Source of the DNA: Pseudomonadota bacterium
GTDB lineage: Bacteria; Pseudomonadota; Gammaproteobacteria; Burkholderiales; Burkholderiaceae_C
Direction: 5' to 3'
Assembly (NCBI GenBank): GCA_021848345.1
Contig: JAJZUV010000004.1
Coordinates: 1 to 64,000, forward strand
Length of the DNA stretch: 64,000 bases
Shown: positions 1-10,613 of the stretch, piece after piece
How the letters are laid out: each line of letters begins with the position of its first letter
Position numbering within the stretch: the stretch's first letter is position 1
Translations under genes and position numbers: made by a program
Notes under the pieces: generated by a model
Database searches by the model: none
What the model was told of the DNA's origin: nothing
What the model saw: the letters and a program-made list of their open reading frames with translations, nothing else

Positions 1-325
1 GGTTGTTCAGCTGGTTGTACAGCGTGGTGGCCGTGGAGGTGGAGCTCTGGTCGTCGTAGGCGACGATCTTGACGGGGATCTTCTTGCCGAAGGCCTTGAC
101 GAACACCCCGCCGTCCTTGTTCACCGCGTCGGCCCAGAACTTCAGGCCTTCGAACTGGCCCTGCGAGGCCACCGCGAAGGGCCCCGTGCTGGCGTACAGC
201 GTGCCGATCTTGATCTGCGCCGGGGCCGTGGCCGCATGGGCGGCGAAGCTGGCGCCGGCCAGCGCCAGCGAAGCGGCGACGGACTTGGCGGTACGGCGCA
301 GGGCGCGCTTGGGTTGGGCTTGCAT
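1..325 (-). CDS. Branched-chain amino-acid type ABC transporter substrate-binding protein, N-terminal part
   Basis: Partial gene running off the left edge; only about 108 residues are visible. The ATG at 325 opens a signal peptide: basic N-terminus, hydrophobic core and an AHA cleavage site near residue 32. The mature protein then begins IKIGTLYASTGPFAVASQGQ, the opening beta-strand of type I periplasmic binding proteins of the LivK/Peripla_BP_6 family. Such proteins capture amino acids, amides, urea or aromatic acids in the periplasm for a LivHMGF importer. Its transporter partners lie outside the window. The ABC exporter pair that starts at 605 is divergent and unrelated. The ligand cannot be told from this fragment. 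Confidence 0.85.
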   Translation of the reverse strand, partial: MQAQPKRALRRTAKSVAASLALAGASFAAHAATAPAQIKIGTLYASTGPFAVASQGQFEGLKFWADAVNKDGGVFVKAFGKKIPVKIVAYDDQSSTSTATTLYNQLNN

Positions 326-604
326 GTCGGATGTCTCCGGTTGTAGTAAGGACGATGTGGTCGCCGCCGCGATGCAAACGCGAGCATGGCTCCGACGCTC
401 GTGCGACGACGAACGGCCCGTTGGGAAGCAAGGCGCATGCCAGATGCGCGCGCCCACCGGGCGGCTCCTCCCCGCCCTCTGGGAGCTGGGCGCCCGCGTG
501 CCCGAGGCGGCGCCCGCAGCGGCGGAAACGGTGACAGCGGGCCCCGGTCGGCGGCGGATTTCCGCCCCCGGCAGATCGCCCCGGCCCCTGGTAACCTCTC
601 GGCC

Positions 605-1557
<953 letters not shown>

Positions 1558-1561
<4 letters not shown>

Positions 1562-2319
1562 ACTGGTACGCGGTTCGCGTGATCTACCGCCAGGAGATGG
1601 CGCGCACGGTGCGCACCATCATGCAGAGCGTGATTTCCCCGGTGATCTCCACGTCGCTGTATTTCATCGTGTTCGGCGCGGCGATCGGCTCGCGCATGCA
1701 GAACGTGGGCGGGGTCAGCTACGGCGCCTTCATCGTGCCCGGCCTGATCATGCTGTCGTTGCTGACCCAAAGCATCTCGAACGCATCCTTCGGGATCTAC
1801 TTCCCCAAGTTCACCGGCACCATCTACGAATTGCTGTCGGCTCCGGTGTCGTTCCTGGAGATCGTGCTCAGCTACGTCGGCGCCGCGGCGTCCAAGTCGG
1901 TGGCGCTGGGACTGATCATCCTCGCCACCGCGGGGCTGTTCGTGCCCCTGCGCGTGGAACACCCCCTGTGGATGATCGCCTTCCTGCTGCTGACCGCGAT
2001 CACCTTCAGCCTGGTGGGATTCATCATCGGCATCTGGGCCGACGGTTTCGAGAAGCTGCAAGTGGTTCCCTTGCTGATCATCACCCCGCTGACCTTCCTG
2101 GGCGGCAGTTTCTACTCCATCGACATGCTGCCGGGGATCTGGCGCACGGTGGCGCTGTTCAACCCGGTGGTCTACCTGATCAGCGGCTTCCGCTGGAGTT
2201 TCTACGGCACCGCCGACGTCGCCGTGGGCATCAGCCTGGCCATGACCGTGGCCTTCCTGGGTATCGCGCTGGGGGTGGTGGCCTGGATCTTCAAGACCGG
2301 ATATCGGCTGCGCACCTGA
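1558..2319 (+). CDS. ABC-2 type transporter permease (YadH-like)
   Basis: A 253-residue inner-membrane protein with about six hydrophobic segments, belonging to the ABC2_membrane family. The central stretch ([16 protein letters not shown], then [13 protein letters not shown]) is the conserved ABC-2 motif region of the YadH/NodJ-like permeases. It starts inside the stop codon of the ATPase gene, so the pair forms a simple two-gene exporter. Thirty-seven bases separate it from the downstream EAL gene, which has its own good ribosome-binding site, so co-transcription with that gene is possible but not shown. The substrate cannot be inferred. Confidence 0.87.
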
Positions 2320-2356
2320 TTCCTGAAAGGCTCCGGAAAGCGCTATCTTCGGAGCC

Positions 2357-4390
2357 ATGCGCGACAAATCCGATGGCCTCGTCGGTGAACCCCCGCAAGC
2401 CGCCTACGGGCCGGCGGCGGCGGCCTTGCTGAGCGCCGTGCACGAGCACTTCGCGGGGATCGGCGACGACTTCGTCGACGCCTTCTACCGCGGACTGGCC
2501 CTGGACGACCAACCGGCACGCATCCTCGGCTCGCTGGACGCACAATCGCTGGGGGCGCTCAAACTCCGTCAGGCCGCGCACCTGCAGTTCCTCGTGGCGC
2601 CCGACACCGAGCGCGAGACCCTGCTGCAACGCGCCGAGGCGATCGGTCGGGCGCACGCGCTGGTGGGGGTCGGCGGTTCCATGCTGATGCGTTCGCAGGC
2701 CTTGTACCGCGGCCTGATCGCCGCGCTGGGGGCCCGGGTGGGCATCGACGCCGAGCGGCGCTATCGGCTTTCCCGCATCGTCGAACAACGCCTGCAGGAC
2801 GACATCCAGGGCCAGGCCGAGGCGGCCGAGCGCGTGATGGCCGATTACTGGCGCTCGCTGTCGCGACCCTATGCCGCCCCGGGCACGCCGTGGGCCGACG
2901 CCTCCGGCGAGGAACTCGAGGTGCTGGGAGCCTTGCCGGGCATTCGCGCCGCGCTGCTGCTGCGCCTGAACCAGGACGGCGTGCTCACCGTGGAGCGCAG
3001 CGCCGGCCCCCAGGCACGGGAAATCGCCGAGGTGATGCTGAGCCCGACGACCAGCGTGGTCATCGATCCCGCCACGCCGCGCGGCCAGGGCCTGGTGGCG
3101 CTGGCCTGGCGCACTCGCCAGGCGCAGAGCACCCCTAACTACCGCACCGATGCGCGCCTGCAGTTCTGGACCGGGCAGGCCGCCCGGCTGCATGTGCAGT
3201 CGACCTTCGCGCTGCCGGTGCTCGACGAGACCGGGCACGTGGCGGCCTGCGTGTACCTGTACGGGGCCTGGCCAAGCCAGTTCGAGGCGCCGTGGATGCG
3301 CGAGTTCGGCCGCGGCCTGCAGCGGCGCTGGGAGCAGATCTGGCAGCGCTGTCGCGCGCCGAGCCGGTACGCATTGCCGCAGGAACTGGCCGATGCCTAC
3401 CGGCACCGCCTCTTCGCCGGCGGCCTGGCCATGTACCTGCAACCGGTCATCGACCTGCGCAGCGGGGAGGTGCATTCGGTGGAAGCGCTGGCGCGCCTGG
3501 GCATGCCCGACGGCAGCGTCATCCCCCCGGGCCAGTTCCTGCCCCAACTGGGCAACACCGAACTCGACCGGCTGTTCCGCCTCGGGCTCGCGCAGGTGCT
3601 GGACTGGCTGGTCGCGCAGCCCGCGTGCTTCGACCACCTGGGGGTGTCCATCAACCTGGCGCCGTCGACCCTGCTGCACCCCGACTGCACGGCCTGGGTG
3701 GCCGAGGCGCTGCGCCAGCGCGAGCTGGCGCCGCGCCGCCTGCACATCGAATTGCTGGAGACCCAGGAACTGCACTCGGAGGCGCAGCGGCACAGCATCG
3801 AGCAGCTGGCCCGACTGGGGGTGCGTCTGTCCATGGACGATCTGGGCTCCGGCTACAGCAGCCTGGAGCGTCTGTCGCGCCTGCCCTTCGACGTGATCAA
3901 GATCGACCAGGGCCTGCTGGCGACCATCCGCACCCATCCGATGCGGGTGATCAGCCTGGTCGGATCGCTGATCCAGATGGCGCACGACCTGCAGCGCGCC
4001 GCCGTGGTGGAAGGCCTGGAGGACGCCGACGCGGTGGAGGCCGTGAGCCTGCTGGGCGCCACGCTGGGCCAGGGCTTCGGCCTGTGCCGCCCGATGCCCA
4101 TGGGCCAGGCCAGCGCCTGGCTGCGCGAGTTCCGCCCCGCGCCGCCGGCCCCGCGGGTGGCCACCGGGCTGGGCGCCCTGGCCTACCACTGGCGCTACGT
4201 GCGCGCTCTGCACGCGCCGCCGTCGCACACCGACCTGGCGACCTGCCCGCTGACGGACTTCCTGCGTGCCGCCGCTCCGCGCGACGAGCAGGTGGCCGCC
4301 TGGCACGCGCAACTGCACCGTGGCGAGGACGTGGACCAGGCCAGCCGGCGCATCAGCGACTGGCTGGTGCGTTCGATCACCCAAGCCTGA
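2357..4390 (+). CDS. Globin-coupled sensor / GAF-like / EAL c-di-GMP phosphodiesterase
   Basis: A 677-residue cytoplasmic protein. Residues about 20-165 look like a globin-coupled sensor: an all-helical region with IGRAHALVGV, where the His fits the proximal haem ligand. A GAF-like domain follows (about 175-330). The EAL domain (about 345-590) has VEALARL, SINLAP, LLETQE, MDDLGSGYSSL and IKIDQ, so the catalytic Glu, Asn, Asp-Asp and Lys positions appear intact. A further helical module of about 80 residues starts near GLGALAYHW; I do not recognise it. The protein is colinear with the C-terminal half of the large GGDEF-EAL protein at 51058-55116. Predicted role: oxygen- or redox-gated c-di-GMP hydrolysis. 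GGAG lies 5-6 bases before the ATG. Confidence 0.82.
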   Translation: MRDKSDGLVGEPPQAAYGPAAAALLSAVHEHFAGIGDDFVDAFYRGLALDDQPARILGSLDAQSLGALKLRQAAHLQFLVAPDTERETLLQRAEAIGRAHALVGVGGSMLMRSQALYRGLIAALGARVGIDAERRYRLSRIVEQRLQDDIQGQAEAAERVMADYWRSLSRPYAAPGTPWADASGEELEVLGALPGIRAALLLRLNQDGVLTVERSAGPQAREIAEVMLSPTTSVVIDPATPRGQGLVALAWRTRQAQSTPNYRTDARLQFWTGQAARLHVQSTFALPVLDETGHVAACVYLYGAWPSQFEAPWMREFGRGLQRRWEQIWQRCRAPSRYALPQELADAYRHRLFAGGLAMYLQPVIDLRSGEVHSVEALARLGMPDGSVIPPGQFLPQLGNTELDRLFRLGLAQVLDWLVAQPACFDHLGVSINLAPSTLLHPDCTAWVAEALRQRELAPRRLHIELLETQELHSEAQRHSIEQLARLGVRLSMDDLGSGYSSLERLSRLPFDVIKIDQGLLATIRTHPMRVISLVGSLIQMAHDLQRAAVVEGLEDADAVEAVSLLGATLGQGFGLCRPMPMGQASAWLREFRPAPPAPRVATGLGALAYHWRYVRALHAPPSHTDLATCPLTDFLRAAAPRDEQVAAWHAQLHRGEDVDQASRRISDWLVRSITQA

Positions 4391-4421
4391 CGCGGCGACG
4401 AAATCAGGCCTTCGCGCCGCG
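4391..4421. terminator. Hairpin between convergent genes
   Basis: Right after the EAL gene stop the sequence folds as CGCGGCG (4391-4397), bulged A, CGAA, an 8-base loop, TTCG and CGCCGCG (4415-4421). The loop holds part of the stop codon of the convergent cbbR gene (4404-4406). There is no clear T-run, as is common in GC-rich genomes, so this is a probable bidirectional terminator shared by the two convergent genes. Confidence 0.5.
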
Positions 4422-5408
4422 GCCGGATCGCGCCCCCGGGCGCGGCTTCGCCTCCGGCGCTTGCGGCCGCGCGGCGTCCGGCATGGGCTCGGGCAGACCG
4501 AAGGTCTCCGCGAGAAAGGCCTCGCCGTGTTCGAGCACGAACAGGCGGAAGGTCTCGGCCGCGGGCGACAGCAGCTTGGACTGGCTGTTCATCACGTACC
4601 AGCGACGCAGCACCGGCATGCCCTGCACGGGCGGCACCACGAGCAGGCCGTCGCGCAGTTCCAGTCCGACGGTATGCAGGGAAAGGAAACTGATGCCCAT
4701 GCCGGCCATCACCGCCTGCTTGATGCTCTCGTTGCTGGGCATCTCGGTCCACATCTGCAGTTCCACGCGGTGGCGCAGCAGATACTCCTCGAAGGTCGCG
4801 CGGGTCCCGGAGCCGGGTTCGCGCATGATGAGGTGGAACTGGGCCAGCAGCTCCGGGCCGTGCGGCCCGCCGCGTGCCAGCTCGTGTCCCGGCGGCACCA
4901 CCACCCCCATCGGATGCGCGGCGAACACCTCGGCCCGCGTGTCCATCTCCTTCGGCGGCTGGCCCATGATGGCCAGATCCAGCTCGCTGTTCTGCAACTG
5001 CTCGATCAGCTGCGCGCGGTTGCCCACGGCCAGGCGCACGTCCAGGTAGGGGTAGCTTTCGTGAAAGCGCGCGAGCAATCGAGGCACGAAATACTGCGCG
5101 GTGCTGACCATGCCGATGGTCAGGCGCCCGGCCTTGATGCCGCGCAGGCGGGCCATCGCGTCCTCCGCGTCCTTCAGCGTGGCCAGGATCTTGCGCGCGT
5201 AGACCAGGAAATACTCGCCCGCAGGGCTCAGGCTGACCGACTTGCCCTGGCGCTCGAACAGCGGCAGTCCGACCTGCGACTCCAGTTCCCGGATCTGGAT
5301 CGACACGGCGGGCGGCGTCAGGTGCATTTCCTGCGCCGCCTTGCCGAAGTTGAGCTGGCGCGCGGCCGCGCTGAACACGCGCAATTGGCGCAGCGTGATG
5401 TTCTTCAT
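4404..5408 (-). CDS. cbbR: LysR-type regulator of CO2-fixation genes (CbbR)
   Basis: A 334-residue LysR-family activator. The N-terminal winged helix-turn-helix (about 1-62; TLRQLRVFSAAARQLNFGKA) is followed by the effector-binding domain. The sequence matches CbbR proteins closely (HLTPPAVSIQIRELE, LDLAIMGQPP, FHLIMREPGSGTR). CbbR senses Calvin-cycle metabolites and activates cbb operons by binding TNA-N7/8-TNA motifs, two of which occur upstream of cbbL. CbbR genes are usually divergent from cbbL; here the gene is codirectional with the carboxysome block, about 12 kb downstream of cbbL and last in line. A 53-base AT-rich gap before its start could carry its own promoter. The C-terminal 35 residues are a low-complexity Pro/Ala/Arg tail. 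Confidence 0.88.
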   Translation of the reverse strand: MKNITLRQLRVFSAAARQLNFGKAAQEMHLTPPAVSIQIRELESQVGLPLFERQGKSVSLSPAGEYFLVYARKILATLKDAEDAMARLRGIKAGRLTIGMVSTAQYFVPRLLARFHESYPYLDVRLAVGNRAQLIEQLQNSELDLAIMGQPPKEMDTRAEVFAAHPMGVVVPPGHELARGGPHGPELLAQFHLIMREPGSGTRATFEEYLLRHRVELQMWTEMPSNESIKQAVMAGMGISFLSLHTVGLELRDGLLVVPPVQGMPVLRRWYVMNSQSKLLSPAAETFRLFVLEHGEAFLAETFGLPEPMPDAARPQAPEAKPRPGARSGRGAKA

Positions 5409-5461
5409 GAAATTCCCCTAATCTCATCCACGGGGAATGGTAAATCTTCTTTACCTTCGAC

Positions 5462-6286
5462 TCAGGCGCGCCAACGCTGCAGGTACATCTGCATCAGTTC
5501 CAGCACGAGATCGGACTTGAGCACGAGCCCGAGATCGATCATCTCGGTGTCGAGCTCCAGCGCGCGATGGTTGGCGGGGATCGGCGCCGGCACCACGTGG
5601 CGCGCCTCCTCGCGGAAGAACACGGCGCTGACCACCCCGGCGAACAGCAGGTCGCGAGCGCGCTCGCCCCGCGTCAGGCGCCGCTCGCCGCGCTCGATGA
5701 ACACCGGGCTCCCGCTGGATCCCGGGTAGACGGCGGCGTCGATGAGAAACTGGCGCGCACCCTCGAAATCGAGCATCGGAGGCGTGGCCGTGCTCCCGCG
5801 GCGCAGGATGGGCATCAGGTTCACCTTGTCCCATACCCCGCTGGGGTAGCCGACGAACAGCACCTCCTCGAGCGCGTCGAGCCCGTCCCAGGCCGACGCG
5901 TCGGGAATCAGGCGGCTGTCGATGGCCTCGACGTACAACTCGATGCCCTGCGTGGCCGCCGCGTCGCGCAACGGCGCCAGGGGCACGATGGCCAGATCCA
6001 CCGCCGGGTCGGGATGCGCGAACCAGGCGCGCGGGAACTGCTCGATGCGCAACTCGAAACGCTGCCCCAGCAGGGGGCTGGCGCGCCGACCCTGCGTGAA
6101 CACCAGCGCGCCGTCGCGCACGCCCTCCACCAGGTGGCGATTGGTGACCACGAAGTCGGCCACGCCGCGCCGGGTGCCGTGCCGTACGACGAAGGCGGTG
6201 CCCGACCCCTCGCTGCCGTCGTCGAGCACGGTGTCCACGCGCACGGTGCTGAACAGCAGGCGCTTGGCGGCGGAGTCGACGCGCAT
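5462..6286 (-). CDS. Trypsin-like serine protease in the carboxysome operon
   Basis: A 274-residue protein with a complete chymotrypsin-fold triad: His51 in VTNRHLV, Asp97 in PAVDLAIV and Ser191 in YPGSSGSPVF. No signal peptide or PDZ domain is visible, so it should act in the cytoplasm, unlike HtrA/Deg proteases. It starts 19 bases after csoS1D and is codirectional with the whole cso block, so co-transcription is likely. It is not one of the well-studied carboxysome components I know. Roles in shell or cargo processing, CsoS2 turnover or removal of damaged RuBisCO are inference only. Fold and triad are clear; function is not. Confidence 0.8.
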   Translation of the reverse strand: MRVDSAAKRLLFSTVRVDTVLDDGSEGSGTAFVVRHGTRRGVADFVVTNRHLVEGVRDGALVFTQGRRASPLLGQRFELRIEQFPRAWFAHPDPAVDLAIVPLAPLRDAAATQGIELYVEAIDSRLIPDASAWDGLDALEEVLFVGYPSGVWDKVNLMPILRRGSTATPPMLDFEGARQFLIDAAVYPGSSGSPVFIERGERRLTRGERARDLLFAGVVSAVFFREEARHVVPAPIPANHRALELDTEMIDLGLVLKSDLVLELMQMYLQRWRA

Positions 6287-6305
6287 CGCGGACGTTCCCG
6301 GTCGA

Positions 6306-6935
6306 TCAGGCGCCCGCGGCGTTGCGGTTCAGGCGCTGCAGCGCGGCCACGGCCGCCGCCTGCGCCTGCTCGGCCTCGGCCTCGGTGCCCATCATGGTCA
6401 GGCGCCCGAAGGTTCCGAAGGGCTTGACGTCGACCAGCGTGACGTGCGCCGCCTTCTCCGCCTCGTTGGCGGCGTAGACGATGTAGCCGGCCGGCTCCAC
6501 CTCCAGGATGAACATGCTCTTGCCCGGCAGCAGCATCGAGCCCTTGCGCAACTGCCGGTTGATCAGCGTGGCATGGTCGGGAGTGACGGAGCGGATGATC
6601 TCGTTCCACGCCACCTGGCAGGCCATGCGCGAACCCAGGGTCGTGCCCAGCTGCTCCAGGATCACCTGGCCGGCCGCCTGCACCTCGCTCTGGTTGCGGT
6701 AGTGCAACTCCATGGAGCCGAAGGAGCGTTCCACCACCTGCTCGCCGAGGTGCACGTTGCTGCGCTTGAGGGCGGTGTCGGAGAGGCTGTGCACGGCCAT
6801 GCCCGGCGCCACCTCCACCCACAGGCAGGCGTCGCCCGGCACCGGCAGGAAGCCCTGCGACGACGTTCCGAGGTAGGAGGCGAGCTGCTCCTGCAGCGCG
6901 TCGATGAACACGAAGGTTCGAAGGGTGACGTTCAC
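6306..6935 (-). CDS. csoS1D: Tandem-BMC shell protein CsoS1D
   Basis: A 209-residue BMC-T protein. Two BMC-like halves are visible: residues about 5-100 ([38 protein letters not shown]) and about 105-200 ([47 protein letters not shown]). This matches CsoS1D, which forms stacked trimers with a gated pore proposed to pass larger metabolites such as RuBP and 3-phosphoglycerate through the alpha-carboxysome shell. It lies 10 bases after cbbO, as part of the accessory half of the carboxysome locus. The length fits the family core and lacks a long N-terminal extension. Confidence 0.9.
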   Translation of the reverse strand: MNVTLRTFVFIDALQEQLASYLGTSSQGFLPVPGDACLWVEVAPGMAVHSLSDTALKRSNVHLGEQVVERSFGSMELHYRNQSEVQAAGQVILEQLGTTLGSRMACQVAWNEIIRSVTPDHATLINRQLRKGSMLLPGKSMFILEVEPAGYIVYAANEAEKAAHVTLVDVKPFGTFGRLTMMGTEAEAEQAQAAAVAALQRLNRNAAGA

Positions 6936-6945
6936 TGTCGACCCT

Positions 6946-9303
6946 TCAGCGCGTCAGGCTCATGTACAGCATGGGCAGGGTCTCCGGCAGCCGCTCCACC
7001 TTGTCGACCACGGTGAAGTTGCGCGCTCCGAAGATGCGCGAGACGTACTGGTCCGCGTGGGGGTCGAGGGACAGGGCGTAGACCGTGACGCCCTCGCGGC
7101 CCAGCGCTTCCACCGCGCTGCGCGTGTCGTGGCGCAGGTACTGCGGGTCGCGCACGTCGTTGTCGGCGGGCTCGCCATCGGTGATGACGAAGCAGATCTT
7201 CTTGCGTTGCGGCTGACGCGCCAGCACGCTCGCGGCGTGGCGCAGCGCCGCTCCCATGCGCGTGGAATAGCGCCCGCGCATGCCCGCCAGGCGCGCCTTG
7301 GCGAGGTCGCCGTAGGGCTGGCCGAAATCCTTGAAGCGGTAGTAGTGCACGTCGTGGCGCCCGTCGGAACAGAAGCCGTGCAGCGCGAAGGGGTCGCCGA
7401 TGCGGCTCAGCGCCTCGGCCAGCAGCACGGTGGCCGAGCGCGTCAGGTCGAGCACGCTGTAGTCCATGCCGCGCACCTTGTCGTTGGACGACTCCGACAG
7501 GTCCAGCAGCACCATCACCGCGAGGTCGCGCTGGGTGCGCTTGAGGCGCACCATGCAACGCCCGTCGGGTTGCACGCCCAGGCGCAGATCGCTCATCATG
7601 CGCACGGCCGCGTCCAGATCGATGTCGTCGCCCTCGCGCTGCCGGCGCTGGCGCTGCAGACCCTGCGGCACCATCGACTCGATCAGGTATTTCAGGCGCG
7701 AGGCGACGGGCTTGTGTCGCGCCAGGATGTCCTCGATCACCCCGATGTCTCCCGGCTGCGCGTGACGCTCCAGCAGGGTCACCCAGCTCGGGCGCTCGAG
7801 CTGGATCTGGTAGTCCCATTCGGGATAGTGGAAGGGCTCGGACACCGGCGGACGGCCTTCGAGGGAGTTGATGCTCACGCCCTCCTGGTCGAGCATGAAC
7901 TCGGTGGGAAGCACCCAGACTTCCTGCGCGTCGTCGCCGGCGAACTCGTTGTCGAGCTCGTTGACCATCTCCATGACGTTGACCTTGCGACGCACCTGCT
8001 GGCGGGTCTCCCAGGTGGCCTGCAGCGCCTGCGCCTCGTCGTACTCCTCGAGCTGCCAGACCGCGCGGTTGTCGTCGCGATAGACGGCGCGCTGCGCGTC
8101 CAGGCGCCTGTGGAACTCGGGCAGGTCCAGCGCCAGCAGCGAGTGCCCGAGCTCGACGCCCAGGTTCCAGCTCAGCTGGTTGTCGCGCAGGTCGGTCTGC
8201 GCGCGGAAGGCTTCCACGCCCTGGCGTACCCAGGGGTGCGGATCGCGCGGCTCGACCTCCAGCAGCGCGCGCGCCAGGCGGTCGAGCAAGGGGCCGATGC
8301 GCGCGGGCTCGGACGCATCGAAGGGCGGATGCAGCGCCAGCCACGCCTCGCGCATGTTGGGGAAGCGCTCGATGGCCAGTTGCTCCACGCGCGCGTCCTC
8401 GAAGAGCTCGACCAGCGCGATCTGCAGCGGCGACAAGGTCTGCATCGACAGCGGACGCGACGTGAACACCAGGTGGGCGGTGCAATGGTTGGCCACCGCG
8501 CGGTACAGGTCGAGCGCGCCCACGACCTGTGCGGGCGCAGTCTCGGCCCCGAGCGGGCGCCAGTCGTCGTAGGCGTCGGCGACATGCACCACGTAGCGTT
8601 CGATGTAGGGGCGCAGACCCTCGCGCGACTCGTAGTCGCCGGCGGTGGGGCGCAGGAACACGTCGCGCCCCCAGAGGGCGCGCAGATAGATGTTGAGCCG
8701 GCGCTGCACGTTGACGAACAGCGTGCCCTTGCGCTCCTGCTGCAGCACCGAAAGCGCGTCGGGGCTGCGCAGCGAGAAATACGCGAGCTGGCCGTCGAAA
8801 TCGCTCTTGTAGGCCTGCGCGCCCCACTGCGCCCAGCGCCGCAGTCCGCCCAGCGTGAGCTGCGACAGCAGGTGGTCGAGCTGCTCGAGCATCGGACGCA
8901 GGCCGCGCGGCGCCTGCGTGAGCATCAGGGACAGCACGTTCAGGTACTGCTGGAACAGCTGTTCGTCGCCCAGGCGCTGCGCCGCCTGCGGCGCGGTGCC
9001 GACGATCAGCGCCAGCACCGCGCCCGAGGTCTTCGAGGCCATGGACAGCAGGAAATTCACCAGCTCGGGCAGCACGTCCTCCCCGATGCCCCGCGCCAGC
9101 AGGGGCATGGACTGCAGGAAACTGACCACCAGTTCCTCGCCCCGCCCCAGTTGGTGCAAGGCCAGCGCGCCCTTGAGATAGTTGTCCAGCCCGCGCGCGG
9201 AGAAGGCACGCGCGGCCTCGCTCCAGGAGGCGCGCAGAAGTTCCTGCGCGCCTCCGGGCAGCTCGTCGACAAGTTCCTGGAATTCCTCGAGATGGATGGC
9301 CAT
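6946..9303 (-). CDS. cbbO: RuBisCO activase subunit CbbO (von Willebrand A domain)
   Basis: A 785-residue CbbO. The large N-terminal helical region is followed by a C-terminal vWA domain with a MIDAS motif ([10 protein letters not shown], DxSxS) and [10 protein letters not shown]. CbbO is the adaptor that docks the CbbQ AAA+ hexamer on inhibited form I RuBisCO and couples ATP hydrolysis to release of sugar-phosphate inhibitors. The ATG at 9303 is chosen because the family-like sequence [16 protein letters not shown] starts there; an open extension upstream lies inside cbbQ. It sits 23 bases after cbbQ, the usual Q-then-O order. Confidence 0.92.
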   Translation of the reverse strand: MAIHLEEFQELVDELPGGAQELLRASWSEAARAFSARGLDNYLKGALALHQLGRGEELVVSFLQSMPLLARGIGEDVLPELVNFLLSMASKTSGAVLALIVGTAPQAAQRLGDEQLFQQYLNVLSLMLTQAPRGLRPMLEQLDHLLSQLTLGGLRRWAQWGAQAYKSDFDGQLAYFSLRSPDALSVLQQERKGTLFVNVQRRLNIYLRALWGRDVFLRPTAGDYESREGLRPYIERYVVHVADAYDDWRPLGAETAPAQVVGALDLYRAVANHCTAHLVFTSRPLSMQTLSPLQIALVELFEDARVEQLAIERFPNMREAWLALHPPFDASEPARIGPLLDRLARALLEVEPRDPHPWVRQGVEAFRAQTDLRDNQLSWNLGVELGHSLLALDLPEFHRRLDAQRAVYRDDNRAVWQLEEYDEAQALQATWETRQQVRRKVNVMEMVNELDNEFAGDDAQEVWVLPTEFMLDQEGVSINSLEGRPPVSEPFHYPEWDYQIQLERPSWVTLLERHAQPGDIGVIEDILARHKPVASRLKYLIESMVPQGLQRQRRQREGDDIDLDAAVRMMSDLRLGVQPDGRCMVRLKRTQRDLAVMVLLDLSESSNDKVRGMDYSVLDLTRSATVLLAEALSRIGDPFALHGFCSDGRHDVHYYRFKDFGQPYGDLAKARLAGMRGRYSTRMGAALRHAASVLARQPQRKKICFVITDGEPADNDVRDPQYLRHDTRSAVEALGREGVTVYALSLDPHADQYVSRIFGARNFTVVDKVERLPETLPMLYMSLTR

Positions 9304-9326
9304 CGCACGGCCGGCGCGAAGGCCGC

Positions 9327-10166
9327 TCAGAAGTAGGTGGTGACCGTCGCGTCCAGGGCGTCGCGCATGTCGGGATCGTCGGTGATCGGACGCACCAGCG
9401 CCATGCGGCAGGCTTCCGTGGCACCCACTCCCTGCGCGATCAGCGAGCCGGCGTAGATCAGCATGCGGGTCGACAGCCCCTCGTCCAGGCCGTGGCCCTT
9501 CAGGTTGCGCGAGCGTTCGGCGATGTGCACCAGGTTGCGCGCGATGTCCACGGCCACCCCCGACTCGTGGGCGACGATCTCGGACTCGACGTCGGCCTGG
9601 GGATACTGGAAGTCCAGCGCCGCGAAACGCTGCTTGGTGGACTGCTTGAGATCCTTCATCAGGCTCTGATAACCCGGGTTGTAGGAAATCACCAGCTGGA
9701 AATCGGGATGGGCGTGGATGATCTCGCCCTTCTTCTCCAGGGGCAGCATGCGCCGCGCGTCGGTCAGGGGATGGATGGCCACCGTGGTGTCCTGGCGCGC
9801 CTCGACCACCTCGTCCAGGTAGCAGATGGCGCCGAAACGCGCGGCCATCGCCAGCGGTCCATCCTGCCAGCGCGTTCCCTCGGCGTCGAGCAGGTAGCGC
9901 CCGACCAGGTCGCTGGCGGTCATGTCCTCGTTGCACGACACCGTCACCAGCGGTCGCCCGAGGCGCCAGGCCATGTATTCGACGAAACGGGTCTTGCCGC
10001 AGCCGGTGGGGCCCTTGAGCATCACCGGCAGGCGCACCGAGTAGGCGGCCTCGTACAAGGTCACCTCGTCGGCCACGCTGCGGTAGTAGGGCTCGGCGCC
10101 CACGCGGTAGGCATCGAGGGCGCCGTCGGCCTCCGGGGCATGCGCGGAACGCGCGGCCGCGGGCAT
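9327..10166 (-). CDS. cbbQ: RuBisCO activase AAA+ ATPase CbbQ
   Basis: A 279-residue MoxR-type AAA+ ATPase from the ATG at 10166. Walker A is GPTGCGKT and Walker B is [15 protein letters not shown] and STRMLIYAG fit the sensor regions. CbbQ forms hexamers that, with CbbO, reactivate inhibited RuBisCO, and in alpha-carboxysomes they associate with the shell. An alternative ATG at 10238 would add 24 low-complexity residues. I prefer 10166 because length and N-terminus then fit the family, although neither start has a strong ribosome-binding site. Family identity is certain; the start is not. Confidence 0.9.
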   Translation of the reverse strand: MPAAARSAHAPEADGALDAYRVGAEPYYRSVADEVTLYEAAYSVRLPVMLKGPTGCGKTRFVEYMAWRLGRPLVTVSCNEDMTASDLVGRYLLDAEGTRWQDGPLAMAARFGAICYLDEVVEARQDTTVAIHPLTDARRMLPLEKKGEIIHAHPDFQLVISYNPGYQSLMKDLKQSTKQRFAALDFQYPQADVESEIVAHESGVAVDIARNLVHIAERSRNLKGHGLDEGLSTRMLIYAGSLIAQGVGATEACRMALVRPITDDPDMRDALDATVTTYF

Positions 10167-10352
10167 CACGGAGCCGCCGCGTGCTCCGCGAGCATCCTGG
10201 CGGGGGGCATAGGTTCGGGCGTGGTCATCGTGTCGCATGGCGGGTCGGGGTTCGGGTTGGATGCGGCGCATGCCGCGGCGCAAGTGTAGGGGTATCGGGG
10301 CCCGGTCCCGGCCTCGACACGCGAGGCGCGGGAACTCCGGGATCCGCCGGTC

Positions 10353-10613
10353 TCAGTCGGGCCAGACGCGGTCCGGGAACAAGGCGCGGGCCGACGCCTG
10401 CGGCTCGCCGCCCGTGCGCGCTGCGTCGTCGCCGCGCGGTCCTGTCGGCATCGCCGGGGGGCGCTGCGCGGCGGCCCGCGGCGCCGGCTTGCGCGCTGCC
10501 TTCGCGTCGGCCTTCGCGACGGCGCTGGCGGCTTGCGATGCCGGCGCACTGGCGGTCGCCGTGCCGCGCGCCTGACGCACGCTCTCGGCGAGCTTGTCCT
10601 TGATTCGGTTCAT
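10353..10613 (-). CDS. mcdB: Carboxysome positioning protein McdB (alpha type)
   Basis: A small 86-residue, Ala/Arg/Pro-rich, largely disordered protein. It overlaps the mcdA stop by four bases (ATGA), and this pairing is the main argument for McdB. It ends in LFPDRVWPD, with a single Trp (W84) two residues from the C-terminus; a C-terminal Trp is a recognised feature of alpha-McdB proteins needed for carboxysome association. McdB links carboxysomes to nucleoid-bound McdA so that they are spread through the cell. The sequence is too divergent and low-complexity for a call on similarity alone. Confidence 0.75.
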   Translation of the reverse strand: MNRIKDKLAESVRQARGTATASAPASQAASAVAKADAKAARKPAPRAAAQRPPAMPTGPRGDDAARTGGEPQASARALFPDRVWPD

